From assembly GCA_029204225.1 (NCBI GenBank), contig CM055110.1, positions 17,542,759 through 17,606,758 of the forward strand: a DNA stretch of 64,000 nt. Reading direction: 5' to 3'. Positions 36,911 to 47,266 of this stretch are shown piece after piece. The notes below the pieces were generated by a model, which made no database searches, was not told the DNA's origin, and saw nothing but the letters and a program-made list of their open reading frames with translations. The translations under genes and the position numbers were made by a program. The first letter of the stretch is position 1; the number at the start of each line of letters is the position of its first letter. Source of the stretch: Diphasiastrum complanatum. Its lineage: Eukaryota; Streptophyta; Lycopodiopsida; Lycopodiales; Lycopodiaceae.

Positions 36911-38150
36911 CATGGCCCCACCCTCATCCAATGATCCATAAGCCTTCAAAAATTTCACCATGAATCATGATTATGGATAGAGGCCTTTGCATCATTAGAT
37001 GAGGGTGGGGCCTTGCCTACACTCTAAGTCAAGATGAGAAATACTTTACTCGACTAAAGTGCACTGCCACTATTGTGACAATGTGGGGCCCTTCCATCCA
37101 ACGATGGAAGGGCAAGTAGAGATACGGGAGAGGAGAGAGAGGTGGTGGTGCACCCACCACCACCTTCGGATTGTAGGAAATCAGAAAAAATCGATACTTG
37201 TAGTGGAAGTGGTGAGCAGGTGGTGGATCAGAAATGCCGCAGTTACTAGCAAAATTGATTTCAAGATGAATCAAAATATTACAATGTGCAAAATGGAACA
37301 GAACAGTAGTGGAACACCAATGCACGATGATTGATAGAAATAAAAAATGAGTACAATGCTTGAAGTTGGGCACAAATCAATGGACACAAAACTGTCAGGC
37401 TTCAGCTGAGTTTGTTGATGACTTAACTGATTGATTCAAAAACTACAGCTTAATATTTACAACAAAACGCCTGCAGGATGATTGTCTAATGAGAGTGCTG
37501 ACTCCAGTAGATCTTCCTTGATGATTGGAAGTCAGATGATCAGTACATTGAAAGCTGACATTAATCTACTTGATTAACTTTATCAGACCCGATCCGATCC
37601 AATCCAGGGTCGGAAAATCACTTTTTTGATGGGATTGTCATTGGGTCGGAAAATAAGTTTGGGTCAAAAAAATTTGATCTTGAATTTTTCGATCCTTCGA
37701 GCCTTCATAGTTTTTGTGTTGTAGTTTTTCCAGAATAAGTATAAACAGGTTTCAGGATGCTCATTACCTAATGGAATTGGGCTTGAGCATGAATTCCAAC
37801 ATGGATCATGTCTGCACCCTCACTACCAAGGTGCAAAATACGCTCATCCAATGTGCACTTGTTTACTCATCATCACTGAGGCAAGCATGGCCCACCCTCA
37901 TGCATTGGGGGTGGCACCTTGCCTATATACTAAGTGATGATGAGGAATACACTCATCCACTGAAGTGCACCTATGCAAAGTGAGGAGTGTATTATTTGTC
38001 GCTATCAAGGCATGGCCCACCCTTATATAGCAATGCACAAGTCTCAAAATATTACTCGATCTAATTTAGATGGAGGATTATGGATTGTTGGATGAGGGTG
38101 TGGTCCTCTATAAAGCCTCGCTCCAAGATGATGATGAATGAAATGCTCCT
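36911..38150. repeat. Palindromic dispersed repeat inside transporter intron 2
   Basis: GGCCCCACCCTCATC at 36914-36928 and its exact complement at 36998-37012 form a 15-bp stem with a 69-bp loop. Related blocks, CATGGCCCACCCTCATG near 37888 and GGATGAGGGTGTGG near 38092, together with repeated 'TGATGATGAGGAATAC'-type sequence, suggest a small repeat family. Confidence 0.6.
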
Positions 38151-38194
38151 CCTAGTAGTAGATGTACCATACTACCATGGTGTTGGACTTTTAG

Positions 38195-38355
38195 TTCAGC
38201 TTTGAGGAATGTTTTTTTGAACTTGTGAATATGAGAGCTTGGAGTTCAGCTTTTAGGAATATTTTGAGCTTGTGAGTATGAGAGAGAGATAATATGAGAG
38301 CTTGGAGTTCAGCTTTTAGGAATATTTTGAGCTTGTGAGTGTGAGAGAGAGATAG
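38195..38355. repeat. Tandem repeat, about 60-bp unit, two full copies and a diverged one
   Basis: AGCTTGGAGTTCAGCTTTTA followed by GGAATATTTTGAGCTTGTGAG occurs at about 38232 and 38300, with a diverged copy before them. It lies in transporter intron 2. Confidence 0.85.
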
Positions 38356-38534
38356 CCTGTGCACATGAGGCTTTTTTGAGCCACTTCTTGGTTGCTCGGC
38401 TAGGAACTAGTGCCTCGGCGTGGCTGTGCAAAAAAATAGTTCCTAGCTGGTGGGCAGCCACAGCTAGGAACTTGAGTGCTCACAAGTGGCTCACAAATGT
38501 GCTCCATGTGAGCAAAAGCCTTCTATGCCCAGCA

Positions 38535-38535
<1 letters not shown>

Positions 38536-38587
<52 letters not shown>
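38536..38587. repeat. (GA)n microsatellite
   Basis: About 50 bp of GA, reading as CT on the gene strand, starting about 20 bp inside intron 2 of the transporter half. Confidence 0.95.
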
Positions 38588-38590
<3 letters not shown>

Positions 38591-39107
38591 TGAGTGTAAG
38601 AGAGCACCTAGTATATCATGTGACAAGTCCCGTAATCGAATATAGCGATATCCTCTGTTTTCTGACTCTTCTAAAACTTTGGATAGCAAAGTGTAAGAGT
38701 AAAATGACACAGCAGCTCCTGTTAGCAGCGCCAGGATTCCTGCAACCCAACCAAGCCCGGCAAATGCAAATGGCAGGCTCAAGAGGGATGGCGCTGCAAT
38801 GGAGGTTGTCAGATGATAACCCGCATGAACCCATGTCCCTGCATACAAATTTCGTGTTAAAACGCGTTAGGGTTGAAATGATTTCCTGGATATACTTCAA
38901 ATCGACGCTAATATTCTTTAGGCTTTAGTCTTTCATATCGACTATCATACCTTTTGATTCTAGCACGAAAAGAGCACCAGCGTCAACAATTTTGGACTAG
39001 GTCAGCTGAAAAACTTCCTTTGGAGACGCGGAGCTTTTAGCAATGTCAGAATAGACGGCATTCCCCCCCTCAACATACATTCCCTTCACCATTTGTTTGC
39101 TCTCCAT

Positions 39108-39945
39108 CTCGTTTCAAGCGTTTGGCACAGCTAACTGCTCAATAAGAGACAATACTCCGGTATCACTCTCAGCTAAAGAATGTTGATGTGAACTGGATAC
39201 ATAATGAGACTCTTGGATTGGGTCCTGCGCCAATTCCCGCACCCGGTGTTCTTCCTGGGAATCCTGGGCAATGGGAAAAAGCTAATTGATCACAAGTATC
39301 ACCGCAAATAATGATATGTATAGCGCCTGACAAAAGCAAATACCAAGGCAGCACCGTTTTCCATCAACTAAACTGATCACGGTTTTCAATCAACTAAACT
39401 GAACGTCAAATCTTATTTGCCAACTTGACTGTACATGTTCCAGAACTTAGCTTGGATTCAAACAACTCAGCATATCAGATAACTCTTTCACAATTATTTC
39501 TCAGTTTCACAAGCTACAAGTTACAACCATTAACATTCAAGTTTCAGCCAAAAAAACAGTTGCTCAATAGGAACGTATATCTCATCTAGATTCTCTGCAC
39601 CCACAAACCACCACATACGTATCACAAAGAGGAAATAAATCACATGACTGATTATTATGAGCTTCACAAACTAGAAATTACAAGCATATTCAATGTTCAG
39701 CCAAAAAGTTGCCCATGTCATGATATATATAATGAACTATGAACTACCACATACTTACTACAATAATCCATTTCTTGCAACAGCATCAAGCATGGAGAGA
39801 ACGTGAGGGCAATGCTAAGGTTGTGAGTGTTAAACGCATTACCTACATACAAATATATGCTAAAAGGTGAGAAGAGAGTGAACTCCTATGGCCCATGGGA
39901 TGATGGAATGGGTGGAGTAGCGTAAACACCTAGGTAAGATTCTCT
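39108..39945. other. Upstream region of the transporter 5' half; no gene
   Basis: Would contain the promoter of the transporter gene. No TATA box or other site could be identified with confidence, and no other coding sequence was seen. Confidence 0.4.
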
Positions 39946-40110
39946 TGGTTGTGACAACTTGTGTCCATTAGGTACATACATACTAAAAGTTAAAGGGATA
40001 GTGGACCTCTTGGGTGGTTGTGACAACTTGTGTCCATTAGGTACATACATACTTGTGACAACTTGTGTCCATTAGGTACATACATACTAAAAGTTAAAGG
40101 GATAGTGGAT
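39946..40110. repeat. Tandem repeat of a 33-70 bp unit, three copies
   Basis: TTGTGACAACTTGTGTCCAT followed by TAGGTACATACATACT recurs at about 39950, 40018 and 40051. The first and third copies extend through AAAAGTTAAAGGGATAGTGG. Confidence 0.9.
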
Positions 40111-40774
40111 TGTTGTATTATGGTCCACGAAATGATGGAATCATGAGTCGAGTAGAGAAAACACCTAGGTAAGATAATTTTAACTCTAAGAGCTAAGCTG
40201 AGATTTTGTTTGGCGCCAATGGTTTGCATGACTATGGAGACTTATTCTAGGAGCCCACATTCTAGGGACTATAAACATCAATATTCTTAGTTTTGATGCT
40301 TTCACATTCCTAGACTCTATTGGATGGAACGTGAAAGTTAAACCATCTTGGATGGCATCTAAAATTGGTAATCCTTTAAAAATGTAAGTGGAATTTTTTT
40401 ATAGAATTTTTTAAATTATTCCTAAGCTCGTGTGGACTCCAATGTATGAAATCTTTTGATGGAACCCATGACAACGACAAAGTATCCTACCACAAAAACA
40501 CTAGCATGTAGAGTTGATTGTGTTCAATTGATTTCAAATTTAACTACTTGTGCTTTTGACTAGTCTTTGGTATCAATGGAATAACTTGACCAACAAAAGA
40601 ATTATCAGCTAAAGTTTGGTGTCATTAGGAACACATTCAAGCATGATCAAATATTTGACTACAAAATTAAAAATATCAATTTACATTAGTACAACATGAA
40701 GGTTCTGTTGACAATTTTTCTGTACCTATAGTGTTTAGAAACTGGTCTTCTAGGAAGATGGCATCCTACTTATA
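40111..40774. other. No recognisable gene
   Basis: AT-rich sequence without coding or element signature. Confidence 0.5.
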
Positions 40775-41111
40775 GGACTTTAGGTCTTTTCACGGGACTT
40801 TTAATGTCGTAAGGCCTAATAGTCAAGTTAGTGAATAAAAAGGCCTCTCCCCAATTTTCGAATTTCAAATAATAAGAGAGGTGGAGATTGTGGACAGTAG
40901 GATTTGAGGCCAAAGCCCTAAAATATATATAGTGGTGGATTCGAGTTATTTTGTGAATTCACTCTTCATTTCAATAAAGAAGGTGGATCCTCTTTCAAAT
41001 GGATATAGAATGTCCTTTCTCTTCTTCTTTCCTTCTCCATCTCTCATGTTTTTTTGGATTTGCTAATTGTTGGATTTGATGCTTGTTGAAGTTTATCTTT
41101 ATTATACTTTT

Positions 41112-41170
<59 letters not shown>

Positions 41171-41387
41171 TAAGATCTATCATTGTTGAGTAGTGTTAAT
41201 TGCTAGTGTTAATGGATCGTAGTGGTAATGGTTAGCGTTAGATGTGGATCACAAGCATGTGCATGATTATGAACTATGCTATCGCTCTCATGGGAACAAA
41301 TCTCCGCGTGACAACAAGTTAATCTTCTCCTTTGATGCTTGAGTGCTTGGATCTAGGGTTGAAGGTGGATAGGAAATACCCGCTACA
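40775..41387 (+). mobile_element. Gypsy-type LTR (family G), right part
   Basis: The right edge ends CCCGCTACA just before a primer-binding site. It contains ATATATATAGTGG near 40923, an AATAAA at 40974 and a (GA)n run at 41117-41166. The first 220 bp match 28845-29046 in reverse. The left edge is not fixed. No gag-pol follows on the right, so only the LTR and leader survive. Confidence 0.55.
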
Positions 41388-41390
41388 CTT

Positions 41391-41410
41391 ATTGAGCCAT
41401 TGTCGGGGAG
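41391..41410 (+). promoter_or_regulatory. Primer-binding site, tRNA-Asp type
   Basis: TTGAGCCATTGTCGGGGA, three bases after the LTR, matches 15 of 18 bases of TGGCGCCGTTGCCGGGGA. That is the site complementary to the tRNA-Asp 3' end used by many plant gypsy (Athila/Tat-like) elements. It sets the element type and orientation. Confidence 0.6.
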
Positions 41411-41964
41411 CTATGCCAATTTTTCATTTTTCAGCATGTTTTTGATCCATGCTTGGATGTTAGCTTGTATTTAGGGATCTTGTTCTAGCATAATATGTCA
41501 TAAAACGAGGGGATGACCGGCAGTGGGACCTCGAGCTTTTGAGCGTAGGCATGTAGGAACGGAAACGCAATAGTTAGCAGCAGAAAATATTCAAGTAGAA
41601 TGATTCATACAGATTGCGCAAATGAACAACGCAGTAGTGAGACAAAAATTGCACCCTGATTAATATCAATAGTGAGTACAATGGCTTGAAGTAATAACTT
41701 TAGCTTGTTGAGTGTGATAACGCTGGCTGCAGATAACTCTGATTGAAAAAGAAATTCAATTAACACTTACATAGCTTGATTCAGCTAGTATATATATTTA
41801 CAAGTGTCGAGAGAAAATTATTTTAATATGCCTTAACTGCCATTTACTCCAGTTTTGCATCTGTACAAAGTTGGTAACCGCCCTTACGATATTTGTTTCT
41901 CCAACTGTTTTAGAGTTGATGATAAGTTGACAACGTCGGTCTGCCAATGTAGCAAAAACATGAA

Positions 41965-42310
41965 AAACTCGAAGGTGCACTTAGACTGAAGGTATGCAAA
42001 TCCTAAAGGTGCCCTTAGACTTTAAGGTATGTAAATCACGAAGGCACCCTTAGACTGAAGGCAGCGAAGAAGGCGAAGAAGCCGAAGAAGCTGAAGGTGC
42101 CTTAGACTGAAGGCAATGAAGAAGCTGAAGGTGCCTTAAATTAAAGACAGCGAAGAAGATGAATGTGCCTTAGACTAAAGGCAGCAAAGAAGATGAAAAA
42201 GCCGAAGGTGTCTTAAAATGGTTTCTAAGGCATTCGGCCACTTTGTCGCATGTTTTGCGAAGGGGAAAAAAAGGCGAAGGTGCCTAAAATGGTTCCAAGG
42301 CATTCTGTGA
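41965..42310. repeat. Degenerate repeat of GAAGGTGCC-type units
   Basis: Short units such as CCGAAGGTGCCTTAGACTGA and GGCAGCGAAGAAG recur irregularly. The right end (GGCCACTTTGTCGCATGTTT) resembles 45950-46010, so this is probably part of an LTR of the family at 45940. Similar words also occur inside the LTRs at 42980 and 45138. Confidence 0.6.
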
Positions 42311-42979
42311 TGGGGCAAGGAAAATAGAATAACATCAACGGAGAAGAGAGCAGGAATATTGCGGAATAGCTCTCCCATTCTAACCAGCTGCTAAATGCAA
42401 AAAGGTCTAGAAGACATCTTATGCTAAGAGTAATTATAGCCTTAAGAGTTCTAATTGCCCAACGGGATCTCAAAAATTAATTCATACTTTGAAACTAGAG
42501 TATAGTCCACCGAAGAGATTAGAGATGGTTTGTATGTGGTACTACTGAAATCAGATTTATTGTGAAGTATATTTCTGAAGTAAATGGAAGAGTAGTATGA
42601 TAACGCGTGTTCCTTAGGCGTCAAAGATGGCCATCGTCTGATCAGAAACTGAGGAGTCGTAGATGTCCGTGTTCTGATCAGAGTGAGTAAACAAGCACGA
42701 TCAAACAGCAATGAAAGTGGATTCAATCACAACAAGCATTCACCTACGTTGTACATAGATAAAAACAAGTTGTTGTTATATTACACTGAAGCACAATACA
42801 GAATAGCAATTACAACCAAAATGACGACGTAACTGGGATGCTCAAACAATGTGTCTCATGGACAGAGCAACTAGTAATATGTGCTCAGACGATCTACTTA
42901 TAGATCATCCATGTATTAATTACAATCAATGCTTGTCACCTAATTAGGAAAGCCGTTGTACTTGGAAGTATATGGCTTT
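42311..42979. other. No recognisable gene
   Basis: Unassigned AT-rich sequence left of the copia LTR. No coding signature was seen. Confidence 0.5.
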
Positions 42980-45939
42980 TGTGACGACTGTACATAATGT
43001 ATACGGTCAACAATTTAGCATTGTTGACACTGACGAGGACGCCGCTGATTCTCTCACTTTGCATTTTACGTGAAGTGGTTTTCTCTCACTTCACAAATTT
43101 CGAGAAGTGACGGAATGTTCCTTGTTAAAAAATAGACGACCTTCGGCATTTTTCTCTCTCTTCGGGATTTCGCAAAAAAGCCAAAGGTGCCCTTGGAAAA
43201 AGGCGAAGGTGCCCTTGAAACAGTTTAACTTAAAAAATAGATGACCTTCGACATTTTCTCTCTCTTCGGAATTTTGCGAAAAAGCCGAAGGTGCCTTTGA
43301 AATAGTTAAACTTTTGAACCATGAAAGTATCGCATTTCGAAAAAATGCAAAAAAGCCAAAGCTGTGGAGAACATAGTTCATTTCTGCAGACTGTGGCGAC
43401 ACTTTGTGAATTTTTGCAGACTGTTGCGACACTTGATGTAATTCTGCAAACTTGTTCTAAATGCTAGTTCTTGGAAGTCCTTGAAGATGGCCAAGTCTTC
43501 AATGACTTCAAGTAATTGAACTTAACATCTAGAACTTGAAATTATAATAGGATTGATTACCCTTTGTTGGAGATCAGCCAAAAGCTCGTTGCAGATGTTC
43601 TTCAAACAAATTGGTTGTCTAAGTTTTGTGATTCCTACAGGTATCAGATGAGCAGACATAGAACCAAAGTTGGTTTCATCTGACCCTAGATCAATGATCA
43701 ATAAATATGCAAGAAGAATCATGAAATAGAATTAGTCATTCACCAAGGAGAGAATTGTGGGCTTAATTTCCAACAGTCTCCCTTAAGGTCACGGTTGGTG
43801 CCTTGGTATCTTCGTCAGGTTTAGCATGTTGAAGAACTTCTAGTACTTGATCCTGGGAAGCGCTTTGGTGAAGATGTTTGCGACCATTTCTATTGTGGAG
43901 CAGTATTGAAAGATCACTTGCCTTGAGAAAACTTTCTCCTGAATGAAATGATACTAGATTTCTATGTGCTTGGATTTGCTTGTCACACAGAATGGTGGTA
44001 GCATTGAACTAAGTGTAATGTAAGTCATGAAGTAATAACCTGATCCATACAATTTCTTATGAAGCTTGACATGTTGCGATGTACTCTACCTCTGTCGAAG
44101 AAAGCGCAACTGATTTTTGCTTTCTTGAGATCCACGAAATCGGTCCCCCTGCCAGATAGAAACAGAAGCCGGAGGTAGATTTTTTGGTAGAGACTGTTCC
44201 TCCCCAATCTGAGTCAGAGTAGCCTCGCAAGATGAGTGGGTCGATAGCATTTTCATCATAACATAAAATGTGATCTAAACTTCCTTGAATATATCTCATC
44301 ACTCTCTTTAATGCTTTCCAATGAGAGATCCTAGGATTAGACATGAATTGACTTAACGTGCTACCAATGTATGCTAAATCTGGTCTAGTACACAGCATTG
44401 CATACATTAGAGATCCGATTAGTGAATGGTAAAGGTACTTTGCTAAGTCGAGTACTTCACTATCAGTCTCAGCACAAGAAGGCTTAGTCAATACTATACT
44501 TGGATCCATTGGAGTATCAATTGGTTTGCAATCAGACATATGAAACTTTTCTCGAATGCCTTTTAGATATGCTTGTTGGCTAAGATATATCTTCTTTTGA
44601 AGTCTATCTCTAGTAATGTGAATTCCTAGCAAAGAATGAATAGCTCCTAAATCAGTAATGTCAAATTCCTTTGACAGATCATTCTTAGCAGTGTGTAGAA
44701 GAGAAGTGTCGTCAGACAAAATAAATGCATCATCTACGTAAAGAGCTATGTGGACTGAATTGGTGCCTATATGCTTTGAATAAACATTACAGTCAGCTGA
44801 ATTGTTTGCAAATCCTAATTGAATGAGATAAGAGTTGATTCTATCGAACCATGCTCTTGCGGCCTGTTTCAGACCGTAGATTGCTTTGTGCAGCTTGCAC
44901 ACTTTGTGCTCTTGGCCTTTGACTTCGATTATCGATGGCTGTTTAAAATCATAGTATGTATGTTCTTGAAATATTACATCCCTAGAGACAAATACTACAT
45001 TGGTGGATGGATCATAAACTTTATAAGCTTTATGTTCATCAGGATAGCCAATGAAAATACATTTATTTGTCCTATGATCCAGCTTCTTCCTAAGTTGTTT
45101 AGGAATGTGAACAAAACATATACAACCAAAGGGCTTTTGTGACGACTGTACATAATGTATATGGTCAACAATTTAGCATCGTTGACGCTGATTCTCTCAC
45201 TTCGCATTTTACGTGAAGTGGTTTTCTCTCACTTCGCAAATTTCGGGAAGTGACGGAATGTTCCTCGTTAAAAAATAGACGACCTTCGACATTTTTTTCT
45301 CTCTTCGGGATTTTGCGAAAAAGGCGAAGGTGCCCTTAAAAAATGCAAAGGTGCCCTTGGAAAAAGATGAAGGTGCCCTTGAAACAGTTTAATTAAAAAA
45401 ATAAATGACCTTCGACATTTTCTCTCTCTTCAAGATTTTGCGAAAAAGCCGAAGGTGCCTTTAAAATAGTTAAACTTTTGAACTTTGAAAGTGTCACATT
45501 TTGGAAAAATGCGAAAAAGCCGAAGTTGTGGAAAACATAGTTCATTTTTTCAGACTGTGATGACACTTAGTGTATTTCTGCAGACTGTTGCGACACTTAG
45601 TGTAATTCTGCAGACTTGTTCTAAATGCTAGTTCTTGGAAGTCCTTGAAGATGGCCAAGTCTTCAATGACTTCAAGTAATTGAACTTAACATCTAGAACT
45701 TGAAATTATAACAGGATTGATCACCCTTTGTTGGAGATCAGTCGGAAGCCCGTTGCAGACGTTCTTCAAACAAATTGGTTGTCTAAGTTTTGTGATTTCT
45801 GCAGGTATCAGATGAGCAGACGTAGAACCAAAGTTGGTTTCATTTTACCCTAGATCAATGATCAATAAATATGTAGGAAGAATCATGAAATAGAATTAGT
45901 CATTCACCAAGGAGGAAATTGTGGGCTTAATTTTCAACA
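42980..45939 (-). mobile_element. Ty1/copia element with two LTRs and a large internal deletion
   Basis: LTRs at 42980-43775 and 45138-45939 (796 and 802 bp) share sequence end to end: TGTGACGACTGTAC on the left, ATTTYCAACA on the right. On the minus strand a purine tract (TTAAGGGAGAC) precedes the 3' LTR at 43776. The 1.36-kb interior starts directly at the 5' LTR with integrase C-terminus (KPFGCICFVHIPKQLRKKL, GYPDEHKAYKVYDPST), so gag, protease, integrase core and the leader are lost. Each LTR carries GA-rich, AAGGTGCC-type repeats. LTR differences exceed a few percent by eye, so the insertion is not recent. Confidence 0.85.
44057..44902 (-). CDS. Copia RT (partial) and RNase H, open 281-codon frame
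   Basis: Residues 1-20 (MCKLHKAIYGLKQAARAWFD) start in mid-palm. Then come ALYVDDAFIL (catalytic YVDD), KEFDITDLGAIHSLLGIHIT, KYLYHSLIGSLMYAMLCTRP and RNase H motifs GYSDSDWGG, KSTSGFCFYLAGGPISW and ALSSTEVEYIA. The fingers domain with the first catalytic Asp (the AFLNG region) is missing, joined upstream to integrase C-terminal sequence. It ends at a stop just after the LSSTE motif, lacking the family's closing RNase H motifs. It is probably inactive. Confidence 0.85.
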   Translation of the reverse strand: MCKLHKAIYGLKQAARAWFDRINSYLIQLGFANNSADCNVYSKHIGTNSVHIALYVDDAFILSDDTSLLHTAKNDLSKEFDITDLGAIHSLLGIHITRDRLQKKIYLSQQAYLKGIREKFHMSDCKPIDTPMDPSIVLTKPSCAETDSEVLDLAKYLYHSLIGSLMYAMLCTRPDLAYIGSTLSQFMSNPRISHWKALKRVMRYIQGSLDHILCYDENAIDPLILRGYSDSDWGGTVSTKKSTSGFCFYLAGGPISWISRKQKSVALSSTEVEYIATCQAS

Positions 45940-46830
45940 TTCTGGCCACTTGGCCACTATGTCGTAACTTTTGTGAAGGTGTGAAAAAGACGAAGGTGCC
46001 TAGAAAATGGCAAAGACAAAAAATTTCAAAGGGAAAAATGTGAAGGTCTGAAAACATGTAGTCAGCCTTTGGTTTTTAGGATGCTCATTACTTGAACGAT
46101 TTGTTTAAGACTAAGCATAAGAAATCTAACACTCCCCCTTAATGTGGATCTTGAAAAACTTTGATCTTCAGATATAACATATCGTTAAATATGATATGTT
46201 GCTCCTTTGATAGAGCCTTTGTGAAGTAATCTGTTGCCATGTAGTTTGTTATGTAGAAAACCAATTCTACTTCCTTGCTATGCACTTTCTCTCTAAGGTA
46301 ATGATACCTTATTTTTATATGTTTGCTTCGAGAGTGAAATCTTGGATTGAGAGATAGCGCTATTGTGCTTTGATTATCACAATAGATTGTTGTTGGGAGT
46401 GTTTGTGCAAGGTTGAGGTCTGCTACTAAGTTGCCTTATCCAGATCGTCTCTTTGGTTGCATTTGTGGCAACTATGTATTCGAATTCCGTTGATGATAAT
46501 GCAACCGAGGTTTGCTTCCAGTTGGTCCATGAGATTGGGCCTTGGATGTATAAAAATACAAATTCAGAAGTTGATTTTCTGGTGTCGACATCTCCTGCCC
46601 AATCCACATCTGTGTAGGCTTCAAGGATGTTGGCAGTGGTTGTCTCCGTAGCAGATGCTGAGAGTTTTCGTTGCTTGGATGTACTTCATGACCTTTGTTA
46701 GTGTCTTCCAATGAGTTAAGCTTGGATATGATAGGAACTGGCTGAGTGCACTGATCGAATATGCAAGGTTTGGTCGTGTGTAGATCATTGCATACATCAG
46801 TGATCCGGAAGGAGAACAACTTTCCTTCGA
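45940..46830 (-). mobile_element. Ty1/copia RNase H fragment with 3' LTR piece
   Basis: On the minus strand RNase H sequence runs 46830-46377: DWAGDVDTRKSTSEFVF, GPISWTNWKQTSVALSSTEF and EYIVATNATKETIW. Further tail motifs are decayed. AAGGGGGAG at about 46135 precedes TGTTAGATTTCTTATGC, the LTR start. The LTR is cut off at 45940 by the neighbouring element's LTR. Confidence 0.8.
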
Positions 46831-46889
46831 TTCGGTTTTATGCCTTCAGCTAACAAGATAACACCCAAATACGCTTTCTTTTGTTATCA

Positions 46890-47266
46890 ATAGCAAACAA
46901 GATTTTATCCCTCGTTATGAGAAATCAACGTGCCATGCAATGACCACAGAGGAAAAAGTGAATTTTAATCAAAGATTAAAGAGGAAGTAGAGCTTATTCA
47001 TCGTTGAACTTCTTGCTCGCTATTACTTCCTTATATCCTATCACCCACATGGAAAAACCGTTTTCTGTCTTTTTCAGTACCAAGCTTATACCCGCCAAAA
47101 TCTAAAGATGTCTGATTGTTAACTACCAGTCAGTTTAAAAAGAAATAACCGAATTCTGCTACGTGCTGAGATTCTCATGACTAGAGTTGCTGTCGTTATC
47201 AACTGATCGTGACGTTTCGATCACTCTTCCACAATCTGAAAATATTCCAGCATCCTTGTATTAACA
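46890..47266 (-). repeat. LTR a (left, truncated) of the tandem copia
   Basis: Right edge CATCCTTGTATTAACA, then polypurine tract (complement of ATCCTCCCTC). It matches LTR b from about 46915 onward; the first 130 bp or so of LTR b are missing. Confidence 0.8.

Larger units (their letters stand above)
36288..39107 (-). pseudogene. GAT1-like AAAP transporter, 5' half (three exons)
   Basis: Exon 1, 39107-38951, starts MESKQMVKG and ends KIVDAGALFVLESK before donor GTATGAT. A TAG at 38999-38997 is in frame after 36 codons. Exon 2, 38838-38608 (acceptor TATGCAG, donor GTGCTC), reads TWVHAGYHLTTSIAAPSLLS, LPFAFAGLGWVAGI, YSYTLLSKVLEESENRGYRY and IRLRDLSHDIL. Exon 3, 36385-36288 (acceptor TTTCAG, donor AAG-GTAAAA), reads GPTWSRFVIAPLQILLCLGA then SALLGGISIK. 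Phases agree (1, 1, 0), giving 162 residues: the N-terminus and first three helices. Intron 2 is 2.2 kb and opens with a (CT)n run. The rest of the gene is absent on this strand; the C-terminal half is at 24259-25072, plus strand. Confidence 0.85.

Noticed and set aside
37029-37373. Overlapping frames of 91-114 codons on both strands
   Set aside because: They lie in a palindromic repeat inside a transporter intron and show no family motif.
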